From the NCBI RefSeq assembly GCF_017654505.1, contig NC_054547.1, positions 30,063,846-30,127,845 on the forward strand: 64,000 nucleotides of DNA, written 5' to 3'. Below the pieces are notes generated by a model that ran no database searches, was not told the origin of the DNA, and saw nothing but the letters and a program-made list of their open reading frames with translations. The stretch is from Polyodon spathula (lineage: Eukaryota > Chordata > Actinopteri > Acipenseriformes > Polyodontidae). The translations under genes were made by a program, and so were the position numbers. Positions 12,020 through 21,740 of the stretch are shown here, one piece after another (the stretch's first letter is position 1; each line of letters opens with the position of its first letter).

Positions 12020-12452
12020 TGTGCCAGGGTAGATTCACAGCCCAAGTTGTTACCGACAGAAAAGAGACCCAGAGACATAAAGCTGCAGTTTCAGCGTGCA
12101 TGTGCATGTTTATTTAACAAAACACACAAAATAATATGGCACGAGGGCCAAAATAAAATGTTTAAACAAAAGAATAAGTACATGTAGGCTGGGCTTTAGC
12201 CTTCAGTACTACATTGAAAAACAAACACAAACAAACAAACAAACAAACAAACAAACAAACAAACAAACAAACAAACAAACAAACAAACTCATTCAACAAA
12301 CAAAGGTTGTCTGGTTCCTTTTATACTTGTGGCCACTCCCCAGTTAGCACCAATTGTCAAACTGGGGAATGGCCACACCTGTGATTGCTGGCAGGGACAG
12401 ATTTAACCCCATCCCTGCCACTTTACACGAGCAGGGCTTCCGCCCTGCTGCA
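12020..12452 (-). mobile_element. Solo LTR, 5-bp target duplication ACGAT
   Basis: The unit begins TGTGCCAGGG and ends GCCCTGCTGCA, so it has TG...CA termini. It is flanked by ACGAT at 12015-12019 and 12453-12457. On the minus strand it has a TATA box (complement of 12318-12325, TATAAAAG) and a poly-A signal AATAAA (complement of 12109-12114), in LTR order. The outer tip forms a small hairpin GCAGGGC...GCCCTGC (12431-12448). A larger stem joins 12340-12354 to 12359-12373. No internal retrovirus-like genes remain, so this is the product of LTR-LTR recombination. Confidence 0.85.
12227..12288. repeat. (CAAA)n microsatellite inside the LTR
   Basis: About 15 CAAA units, expanded within the transcribed part of the solo LTR. 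Confidence 0.95.
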
Positions 12453-12457
12453 ACGAT

Positions 12458-13801
12458 CAACAAAATTGTGCAACATCACAGAAATGTTATGTTTGCATGC
12501 ATCATAACTGAACCCTTATGTACCAATGATTTTGCAGATTGCTTGCCAGCCTCATTGATATTATTGTATTGTTTATTTTTTTATGAAATTCAGTAATCTA
12601 TAAAGCAAGCCCTAGCATTGATTACTGATGCCACTGAAGCTTCAGGTGTAAAAAGTTGAACAGCACTGCTCACATATAAAGCTGGTACATTCCTTTGATG
12701 TAGTATCAGCAATGAATTATATCAAAACTTCACTCAGGTTGCACCATAATTCTGAAAATGTTTAAGTGGATGGAGGTTAGAGGTTGATTTGATTGATCAG
12801 GAAAAGCCATAGTTAGATTTTATTAAAGCATTTATAGCAGCATTTTCATCAACAACCTTTTTTAGTGTAGTCTTAGGTTGTCGATACAATTCAAGGTTAT
12901 TCCCCAGCTGAGTACAATGCTCCACAAATCCAGCTGTGGCTTATGATAAATGTTGCTGAAACCCCAAAAGAAACATTCAAAAACATTTGAATTAGGCTAT
13001 TTAAAATATTGCAAACATTAACATCCGCCAACAACACTCTGGAGTAACCGGCAGTCTTTAATTAAATAATTAATATATTAAACATTTTAGTTGATCCTAT
13101 TTTTAGTACAGTGCCCATGAATACGTTGGACACGAGCAGTGATTAATGGTGTCCCCTTTTGTGAATTTGTTTCCCTCTTAAGTTGGTAGGGTTTATTTCC
13201 AGCTGAATTTGCTTACTAGAAGAATTGTTGTCGTTTCTTATTATTGATATGAATTATGTATATGAACGTACATGCATAATAGGTAATTGTAAAAAAGCCA
13301 CTATCAAATATAGTGACAAAGTAGTCTGTATTTTTACTTACTGTTAGAACTCATAATAGTGTATTGTGCTATATTTGCAAAGGCAAATGGATCAATGTTT
13401 ATTACAGGATAACAGATTGGGGGAAATCCCATGTAAAGTTTATTCTAGAACTTCTTTTGTGCCAACAATAAAGCTTGACAATGCCAGTAGCTTGGAGTAT
13501 ACCCCCACATGCTGTGGTTTATCTTAGCCAATAGTTCTGAATTTATTTACACTGATACCAGAGTTCAAGGAGTCTACTTGTAACAATTAGGATTGAAGCC
13601 ATTAGTGGAAGTAAATGTTATCTCAAGTTATCTTGTATTGTCACAAGCGGGTCAAATGGTAAGCATAGAACTTTCATGTGTCAAATTGTAAAACCCTTCA
13701 AAAACATGTTGATTCAAGAACTACAAACACGTTTTTCTTGGTTTCAAAAACTATAGGGCGAAAGTACATTTACTGAGGCATTTAGCAAACTGCAGGAAAT
13801 A

Positions 13802-13832
<31 letters not shown>

Positions 13833-14033
13833 GCAATCCAACTATCACATTCTAAACAAGGAGAAGTGTGTGCAGAAGACAAAATATATGTGCGTGTGTG
13901 TGAGGGCAGAGTAGGATTCTTTGTTAAGCTGTGTTTGTATTCATCTATCTACTGTAAATACACACATATGTATAACACATATTGTACAACAGGCTGACAG
14001 AGACAGGTACTTGCATTAAACTAAAAAGTATGG
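12458..14033. other. no gene; (AAAT)n at 13801-13832
   Basis: Unique-looking AT-rich DNA between two solo LTRs, with one AAAT microsatellite at 13801-13832. No coding similarity seen. Confidence 0.45.
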
Positions 14034-14037
14034 TGAC

Positions 14038-14643
14038 TGTGACCAGGATGACTGTAGTGGTGACGTCAGAACACAGAAACCAAAACACGTAATGGCGGTG
14101 AACCTGAAGCGCTACGGTGCTCAGTCCTTTATTAACTAATAAAACAAAGGACTTGAACAAACAAAAGACACAAAACCAAAGGCGTGATGGCCAAACAAAT
14201 AAACAAATAACAAACAGCAACAAAACAAGTATTGTGCTGGTGTATAAACCTGCACACTAGCAATTTTTACATTCCTTTTACACAGATTTAAGTTTCTCCT
14301 CTTACACTCCACTTTGAGCGTAGACAGCTGCAAGCTTTTATATTCTGGCCGAGGGGTTAACTAGCTATTAATTAAAATTACCTTATTACCCCTCGGCCAT
14401 AGTCTGCACGAGATTAAATAAGGATGCATGACTGTCAGCTAGTTAAATAAACAGTAGTTGATCAGTCACGCCTCCTCACAAGGTTTTTAAAAATAAAAAC
14501 AATAACCTGGTGGACAGCGTCTCGCTCGTCAGGCCAAACAATACATAATAATAATAATACAAATAATATCGGACGGCTTTTGCCGTCATATTAGCACATA
14601 CATCAAAACAATAATAAACAAAGGGTCGGGACACTCCGCCACA
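14038..14643 (-). mobile_element. Solo LTR, 4-bp target duplication TGAC
   Basis: Termini TGTGACCAGG...CTCCGCCACA are flanked by TGAC at 14034-14037 and 14644-14647. On the minus strand a TATA box (complement of 14336-14343, ATATAAAA) precedes a poly-A signal (complement of 14128-14133). The palindrome TGACGTCA (14061-14068), the core of a CRE/ATF site, lies in the part corresponding to U5. Inverted 11-base blocks GGCCGAGGGGT/ACCCCTCGGCC lie upstream of the TATA box. No internal genes remain. Confidence 0.85.
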
Positions 14644-14647
14644 TGAC

Positions 14648-16032
14648 ATAAAAACAATTGACATGAAAAGGAATGGCTTTTCCCTTCTAGTTTTACCACC
14701 ACTATATTTTTCAAATGGATACTTTAGTTCAATTATTTCCAAACAATATAACTAAAAGCAAAGAATTCATCCAAGAACCATAAAACCACTTAGAATCTCT
14801 TGGGAAGTTGAGCAAGATTTACTGGAGCAGATGATTTTGTTTCTCAAATATAAACGAGGACAATTCAAAATTGATTGATAAGCCACATCATGCTCAATTC
14901 AAATCCTTCAAAGTAATCTTTTTTCTATGTTTACCCCTTTATATTTGTATTACACTATTTAAAAAAATATAAATACTTGTATTAGCCACATAATCCATAC
15001 GCGTACAAGATGTAACTTAGTTTAGATTTTGTATTAAATAAAATAAATGTAAACATAAACCCTGAAAAAAAAAACTAAAAACTAAAAATAATAATATTCC
15101 ATACAAAATACCCTGCCATTCCCCACTGCATCATTATAACCAAACACTAAATAAATTATACAACCTTTATTCACAATAATAATAATAATAATAATACCCC
15201 TGGATTCGGTCCTATGAAATTGAACACTAGTATTTACCTTATAAATAATTCATATTTCATTAGTGCCATATATGCAAATAGCAGGTACATCCTTGTCCAT
15301 TGATACATAATGTCAAAGGAAAGCTGTCAGGAAGGCATCTCAAAAGTTAGAACCGTAATTTGATTAACAACTGTGCACAGGGGTTGACTGCATTTAATTC
15401 TCTGCTAGTCGAGAATAACTATTGACTACACTACAAGCAGCAAAACAAATAAATAAATAATAATGTATAATGGGTTCTGTATTCACGGCAGAATACACCA
15501 CCAAATAATTACACCAGGCATCTGGTAAAGAATATCAAACTGCAGATCACATCAGGGTCCGTAACATATGGCAGGATCAATATCTATCACTCCAGGTTTA
15601 TGACACAATTAAAAAAGTGTAACCAGTTTGATATTCTTTTTGAACCCAAAGGCTAGAATCTATAATTACTAGCTAGTCAATATTGTGTAGTGACACTCAA
15701 AGAGTGCCTGCCAGGTGCAGCAGAGTGGAAGCAGCCTTAAGTGTTTTAAGACACAGTAGTTTTATTACACCATTTGCAAATTATTTCAATGCAGAATTTG
15801 GATTAGACATGTACACAATATGAACAAAAAGGTGATAGGTTCTTATATATATATATATAAGTAGTATATATATATATATTATATATACTTATATATTATA
15901 TATATATATATATATTACGTGTTAGAATCTTAGAAGTGTGTTCCAAGATATACAGTACTGTTGTTTGTTTTTCTATACTCCAGGCACTCCATAGTAAAAA
16001 AGAAAAACATTTAAGCATGGTGAATTGTAATA
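14648..16032. other. no gene; simple repeats
   Basis: AT-rich DNA with (AAT)n at about 15175-15196 and an imperfect, self-complementary AT tract at 15842-15916. Nothing else recognised. Confidence 0.45.
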
Positions 16033-16407
16033 TTACCTCTCTCGTGACACAACGTCCTCCGAAACGTGCTCCTGCCAATCTGTCATTTTTCGCACTGCGG
16101 ATCCACAGCGAAGCCACCAGACCTATGGTAGTGGAGGACAACACAGATCTGAATGGCTCCACTGCAGACCCGCAGGTGCCCTATCAGCCACAGGAGTTGC
16201 TGGTGCGCCATGAATCATGGATTCCCCTGCCAACTTAAGCCCTCCTTACCCGGGCGGTGCTCGGCCAATTGTGTGCCGCCCCTTAGGAACTCCCAGTCAT
16301 GGTCGGCAATAACATAGCCTAGATTCGAACTTGCGATCTCCAAAATATAGGGCACATCTTGCCCTCCACACATAGCGCCTTTACTGGATGCACCACTCAG
16401 GAGCTCC
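16033..16407 (-). mobile_element. tRNA-derived SINE, near full length
   Basis: Read on the minus strand, the head GAGCTCCTGAGTGGTGCATC holds an A box. GTTCGAATCT (complement of 16321-16330) is a clear polymerase III B box about 65 bases further on. The body carries the family block CACAATTGGCC and a GC-rich distal part ending near 16033. The 100-codon plus-strand frame at 15936-16238 is only its antisense. The copies at 9500 and 19760 are on the same strand. Confidence 0.82.
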
Positions 16408-17111
16408 TGTCATAGTCATTTAAAATTGAGACTGATATATAAACCACAAAGATAATTCTTCAAATCTTAAATTATGGACATGATGTTTATTTAACAAAAA
16501 GAATCAAAGATTATTATTCTTTTTTGTTTTTACTTAATCTGTTTTTTAAATGATTTCCAACTTCATAAAGGTGCAAATCATTACAATTCTAAATCAATGT
16601 TGTGACCCAGTGTACTTTCAAAATGCATTTTGTTAAAATATAACAAGATAAAGTCCACTTTGCTTTGACGGTAAATCAATTCAGTATTCAAGTATGGCTC
16701 ATGGTGTATTTTATTATCATAAGAGTACAATAAAACAATTATTGATTAAGCCATGGTACTGCTGATACACCAAGGGTTTAAGGTCTGATTACACTGGGAG
16801 CTGTAGCGGAAAGCGAAAAGTGGTAAGCGCTAAGCGGTAAACTGGGGTTTTTCATATTGCACTGGCGGCGGGAAACCTTGCGGTATATGTAAATGTATTA
16901 TCACATGTTAATGTTGAGAATTTGATGAAGGACATCAAGAAATAAAGGTTAAATATAAGTGTGTATGCTATATTTGTATATGTGTCTTTATTTAAAAAAA
17001 AAAACATACAGCATTTCACCTGTGTAACATTCTCCAGAGTGACACTATATTTATATTAATAAATGTACATTATATTATAATGAAAAATAAATAATGACAT
17101 AATAAAATATA
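16408..17111. other. no gene; possible DNA-transposon end at 16786-16890
   Basis: Mostly AT-rich. At 16786-16890 lies a distinct GC-richer block starting AAGGTCTGATTACACTGGGA with repeated AAGCG/TAAGCG motifs. It resembles the terminal region of a Harbinger-type MITE. No partner end was found. Confidence 0.35.
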
Positions 17112-18229
17112 TATAGGTATGTGTTTGGGTAAAATGAACATTTTTGTTTTATTCTATAAACTACTGACAACATTTATCCCAAATTCCAAATAAAAATATT
17201 GTCATTTAGAGCATTTATTTGCAGAAAATGACAACTGGTCAAAATAACAAAAAAGATGCAGTGTTGTCAGACCTTGAATAATGCAAAGAAAATAAGTTCA
17301 TATTCATTTTTAAACAACACAATACTAATGTTTTAACTTAGGAAGAGTTCAGAAATCAATATTTTGTGGAATAACCCTGATTTTCAAGCACAGCTTTCAT
17401 GCTTCTTGGCATGCTCTCCACCAGTCTTTTACATTGATGTTGGGTGACTTTATGCCACTCCTGGCGCAAAAATTCAAGCAGCTTGGCTTTGTTTGATGGC
17501 TTGTGACCATCCATCTTCCTCTTGATCACATTCCAGAGGTTTTCAATGGGGTTCAGGTCTGGAGATTGGGCTGGCCATGACAGGGTCTTGATCTGGTGGT
17601 CCTCCATCCACACCTTGATTGACCTGGCTGTGTGGCATGGAGCATTGTCCTGCTGGAAAAACCAATCCTCAGTTGGGGAACATTGTCAGAGCAGAAGGAA
17701 GCAAGTTTTCTTCCAGGACAACCTTGTACTTGGCTTGATTCATGCGTCCTTCACAAAGACAAATCTGCCCGATTCCAGCCTTGCTGAAGCACCCCCAGAT
17801 CATCACCGATCCTCCACCACAGTTCACAGTGGGTGCGAGACATTGTGGCTTGTAGGCCTCTCCAGGTCTCCGTCTAACCATTAGATGACCAGGTGTTGGG
17901 CAAAGCTGAAAATTGGACTCATCAGAGAAGATGACCTTACTCCAGTCTTCTACGGTCCAATCCTTATGGTCTTTTGCAAACCTCAGCCTGGCTCTTCTTT
18001 GCTTTTCATTGATGAAGGGCTTTTTTCTAGCTTTGCACGACTTCAGCCCTTTATACTTTTCCTCGTTAAATGAGATTTGGTTCAGGTTATCCCCTAATCA
18101 GTACCTCATTCAGTAGAATGAGGTGTGCCTGTGTTGGAATTCAACAGACACTGGAATGGAATGGCTGCCATACATGTAGAGATGCTGATTTAAGAATTTG
18201 CAGTGATTTCTTAATTTTTTCCAGAGCTG
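17112..18229 (-). mobile_element. Tc1/mariner element, left tip lost and internally deleted
   Basis: The right tip, complemented, is CAGCTCTGGAAAAAATTAAG followed by TA (18230-18231). This is a typical Tc1-like inverted-repeat end. The matching left tip is absent: similarity to the family begins near 17112, inside the usual subterminal region. The body carries a transposase missing its N-terminal DNA-binding part between about 18060 and 18130. It is non-autonomous. Confidence 0.85.
17345..18060 (-). pseudogene. Tc1-like transposase, N-terminally deleted, frameshifted
   Basis: The minus-strand catalytic domain is in two frames. The first frame contains IFSDESNFQL (Asp codon 17921-17923) and CGGGSVMIWGCFS. 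It stops after MFPN near 17669. The second frame contains QQDNAPCHTA (Asp 17647-17649), then [16 protein letters not shown] (Glu 17542-17544) and a C-terminus ending near 17356. The last two catalytic codons are 105 bases apart, which fits DD34E. The first 90 or so residues, holding the paired-like DNA-binding domain, are gone. With that deletion and the frameshift it cannot make an active enzyme. Confidence 0.9.
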
Positions 18230-18231
18230 TA

Positions 18232-19004
18232 TATGTGTAATTTGGGCCCACACAAATGTCACAGTTTTTATTTGCAATTTGCAGCAGAACAACAAAATAA
18301 TTGACCAGCTTAAAACTCAGGCCCATAAAATCATCACAAGTAAAACTAACAACAGTTTGTCCAATACTTCCTTCAGCCAAAACATTTATCTCTGAATTTA
18401 GGATTGCATTTAACTGAAATTCTGGATGAAAAACTGTAATAAATTAAAAAAAATGGTGCATGTTATATACAGTATCAGTCATTTTTGCTTCCATTGCAAA
18501 AAACAATATAGCACAACAATACCTCAAATACATTTAAAAAAAATATATAATGTAAAACTCAGCAGGGGGCAAATGCAATTCTAAAGATTACACGTTGGAC
18601 GAGACTCAAGCTTTGTAAAGTACCAACCAGTCTTTAACCAAATTGTTCAAATATGTTCCAGAATACAGAATACATCTGTCCCTCATTATGACAGAATAAA
18701 CATGGTTATAAAGCATGTGTGTAAACAGTGGCAAATAGAGTTATCTAATTAAAAAGTCTTTGATACATATTAATTGATATTATGAATACTTGCCCTATGG
18801 CTCTTGTTAAAAAGTAAGTAGCGGGGTTCCAAAAAATATAGCATTGTCCACCCCCACGTGTTGCTACAACTGTTTAAAAAATGCACTGTAATGTTTCTTT
18901 TCATTGTGAACATCTTGACAACTTTTTACATTTAAAACGTTTAAGTCTGTTTCAAAGCTCTTTTCAAAATGCCCACTCTATTGCACTGGGGTTTGAGATC
19001 ACTC
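18232..19004. other. no gene recognised
   Basis: AT-rich unique-looking DNA; nothing recognised. Confidence 0.45.
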
Positions 19005-19012
19005 CTCTAAAT

Positions 19013-19592
19013 CAGTGTTTCTCAACCTTGTTCCTGGGGGGCCCACTGTGTCTACTGGTTTTCATTCCAACTGAGCTCACAGTTACTTAACTAGACCCTT
19101 AATTGAACTGATAATTTGCTTAATTAGACCTTTTTAATTGTTTTCAGCTCTTAACAGTTGCATATTTCAAGTTAGCTATAACATTTTATAAGTAATTTGA
19201 ACTCTGCAACTGTTTAACAGCAGAAACCAATTAAACAGGTCTAATTAATACTACTACTAAAACTATCTTTATTTTATAGTGCCTTTCATAGTGGACCACC
19301 ATCACAAAGCACTTTACAGAGGTAGGCTGTGAGCTGTGCGTTATATGCAGAGTCACTTACAATAGGAAACCGATTTAACATCTCATCCACAAGATGGAGC
19401 ACAAGGAGGTTAAAAGACTTGCTCAGGGTTACACAGTGAGTCAGTCTATGGCAGAAGTGGGATGTGAACCGGTGACCTTCACCTTCAAGCAAATTATCAG
19501 TTCAACTAAGGGTCTAGTTAAGTAATTGATAGCTCAGTTGGAATGAAAACCAGCAGAAGGTGGGTCCCCAGTACCAGGGTTGAGAAATACTG
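19013..19592. mobile_element. hAT non-autonomous fold-back element, 8-bp duplication CTCTAAAT
   Basis: The ends CAGTGTTTCTCAACC and (complement) CAGTATTTCTCAACC are flanked by perfect CTCTAAAT copies at 19005-19012 and 19593-19600. This matches the 8-bp duplications of hAT transposons. The two halves are complementary over much of their length (for example ACTAGACCC and its complement GGGTCTAGT), giving a long stem. The right arm is interrupted by a SINE at about 19250-19489. There is no transposase. Confidence 0.9.
19250..19489 (-). mobile_element. CORE-type tRNA-derived SINE nested in the hAT element
   Basis: On the minus strand it shows a B-box-like GGTTCACATCCC, then a CORE block (CACTGTGTAACCCTGAGCAA, then a segment ending ACCTCCTTGTGC), then a tail ending GGCACTATAAAATAAAG and short TAG repeats. 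It splits a complementary arm of the hAT fold-back, so it arrived after the hAT insertion. Confidence 0.8.
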
Positions 19593-19759
19593 CTCTAAAT
19601 CACTGCAGGAAGAGCAATTAAAAAAATCAAAAAATAACAAGAAGTGATCTGTCTTTTCTGTTCCATACCACATCATGTATTGTTATTGCTGTATTACCTG
19701 TTTGACAATGTGGGCAATAATCCTTATACTAGCAGTGCACTAGAGCAGCCATTTTGAAA

Positions 19760-19836
19760 AGAGCTTGGATTCGAACCAGCAATCTCCAAGCTATAGGGTG
19801 CACCCCTTTACCGGAATGTGCCACTCATGAGCCCCC
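19760..19836 (-). mobile_element. 5' fragment of tRNA-derived SINE
   Basis: Only the tRNA-like head is present. The complement begins GGGGGCTCATGAGTGGCACA and includes the B box GGTTCGAATCC (19768-19778). It is the same family and strand as the SINE at 16033-16407. Confidence 0.75.
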
Positions 19837-20202
19837 TACATCTATCATTTATATTGTAAAACCAAGAAACATAATAGTGCCACTTAAGATGGGTCAAAAA
19901 TTCCCTTCAACCATGAAGCAGAGGTTGGGCTAATTACAGTTGATCAAATGACCGGCTTTACAGTTAGCAGCAGATATGAAATAGGGTAGCTTTCCTTTGT
20001 TTGGTCACAGTGAAAAAAGACCAGGCTGTTCTTTTTTTCTTCTTTTTTTCCTTTAAATGTTTCCAGAGAAAGACCAGAAATATTGTTATTGAAAAGGCAA
20101 TCCTCTATTTACCACATTGTTTAGTAAACTCTGCAGCAGCAGGGCTAGTATGAGATTAGGGTTCCATTATGAATAATAAATGGCCTATGATACACAGTAA
20201 AG
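19837..20202. other. no gene recognised
   Basis: Unique-looking; nothing recognised. Confidence 0.4.
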
Positions 20203-20600
20203 CCCCGATCACACCTGGAACAATAACGATAACCATAAATTGTTTATGGAGTAGTCACACCACTACAAAAAAAGGCTCCGATATAGTGTACAGTAAATGC
20301 CAATCAACTTTTTAGTACATGCCCACTTTTATGTCCAGCAAGATGAAAGATAGTGATGAGGAACATTAAGAAATGCTCCTGTTGTATTAAATCAACAGAA
20401 GGCATAGGAGACAGAGAAGACGATTTATCAGTATGCACTGATAAATCGTCTTCTCTGTCTCCTATGCCTTCTGTTGATTTAATACAACAGGAGCATTTCT
20501 TAATGTTCCTCATCACTACGACTATGAAGAGGTATGTGAAAAATAAAGCGAACAAGGGGTGTGGCTTGGCTGGAGAAGTAGTACTGAGTGTCCTTTTGCG
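20203..20600 (+). pseudogene. Harbinger 5' fragment with HARBI1 N-terminus and palindrome
   Basis: A segment starting AGCCCCGATCACACCTGGAA looks like a Harbinger-type terminal repeat. From the ATG at 20343 the plus strand reads MKDSDEEH, a stop, EMLLLY, a stop, then INRRHRRQRRRFIS. The acidic start, leucine run and arginine-rich RRHRRQRRRF block resemble the N-terminus of HARBI1-like transposases, which ends in a conserved RRRRFW-type motif. Right after this the sequence folds back on itself (20351-20518). The catalytic domain is absent. Confidence 0.55.
20351..20518. repeat. Perfect palindrome, 82-bp arms, 4-base centre
   Basis: Arms 20351-20432 and 20437-20518 are exact reverse complements separated by only ATGC. 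As a result both strands carry nearly identical short reading frames. Sequence outside the arms is not complementary. Confidence 0.97.
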
Positions 20601-20990
20601 ATGCAGTGCCTTTTAAATCTGTTTTTAAAAATGTCTAAGAGATACAAATGGTAAAATTATAGACAAAGAAAATGTAGACAATTATAGACAAAAAAAATAG
20701 CAAATATATTAAATTATTACTTTTCACAAGTTTCTACAAAGGAGGATATGGGCAACATGCCCCACATGTCATCCTGTTCCTATCCAGTTTTAAATAACTT
20801 TAGCAAATGTCACAAGTGACATTTTATCATTTATTATTATTTTGTTCACGGAAATGATTTATTATTGTGTTTTACTATGTACCCTTACCTGATTTTTTTT
20901 TTTCTTTTGTTGTTTTGCCTTGGAATCTGCACATTTAAAACACTGTTTATTTTTGTGCGCACACTATTTTAACATCTGTATGAGCACTTT
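20601..20990. other. no gene recognised
   Basis: AT-rich; a T run near 20891. Nothing else. Confidence 0.4.
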
Positions 20991-21420
20991 CCCTAAATTA
21001 GTAGGAAGTCCACGTCCCACACCCAATCAAGTGAATTAGATTATCCGGGGGGATATAAAAGAGGAAGGACAGGAAGGAGGTGCAGAGTCATGTAGGGAAG
21101 CAGTCTGGTTGTGGCTGCCGAAGGAAAACTGGTTGCTAGAATCGTTAAACGAACGGAAAAGGAAGAGAGTCTTGGTTACCTTGAAAGAAGGATTCTGGCT
21201 GTGGGGTAATTAACGGATTTGGATTCCTTTGTTTTGCTGTTTTGGGATTTTTGTTGTTTGGGGTCTGTGCTACAATTTTTCTGTTTATTTTTTGGATTCT
21301 TATGTACCACATCAACTTTTTGTGACTGTTTTTCATATCCCGTCATATTGGGCTGTTTTTTTTTTTAAGTTACCAGACACCGTGAAACTCATTGAGATTT
21401 AAGAAAGACATCTTTTGGAG
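20991..21420 (+). promoter_or_regulatory. Possible LTR or promoter with TATA box
   Basis: GATATAAAAGAGG at about 21053-21065 is a good TATA box. It follows a GC-richer block (CCACGTCCCACACCC, ATCCGGGG) and precedes a purine-rich leader. This arrangement resembles the U3/R boundary of the LTRs elsewhere here. No TG...CA ends or target duplication were found, so LTR identity is uncertain. Confidence 0.35.
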
Positions 21421-21454
21421 CTGTATACATCTTAAAGAATTGAATCGATTCAGT

Positions 21455-21740
21455 CTTGATCTGATTCAAGCATTCTTAAATTCTAAAAGGTATTGATAAT
21501 GTCGACCCAAGGTTCTGAAAAAATAAACAAAGACCAGGGGTCACAAATGGAGATTAGATAAAGGGGCATTAAGAACAGAAAATAGGAGCCACTTTTTACA
21601 CAGAGAATTGTGAGGTTCTGGAACCAACTCCCCAGTAATGTTGTTGAAGGTGACACCCTGAGATCCTTCAAGAAGCTGCTAGATGAGATTTTGGGATCAA
21701 TAACTTCTCATTTGTAAACTTTCTTATGTTCTTATTAAAT
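21455..21740 (+). pseudogene. CR1/L2-type LINE 3' end (ORF2 C-terminus)
   Basis: The plus strand encodes the last part of a non-LTR retrotransposon polyprotein. It has a decayed KGIDNVDPRF block, then after stops FTQRIVRFWNQLPSNVV and EGDTLRSFKKLLDEILG, a typical C-terminus after the reverse transcriptase of CR1/L2/Rex-like LINEs. The 3' tail is a short repeat, TTCTTATGTTCTTA (about 21722-21735), as expected for this clade. The copy is strongly 5'-truncated and in-frame stops make it dead. Confidence 0.82.

Noticed and set aside
15936..16238. 100-codon plus-strand frame
   Set aside because: Antisense of a tRNA-derived SINE.
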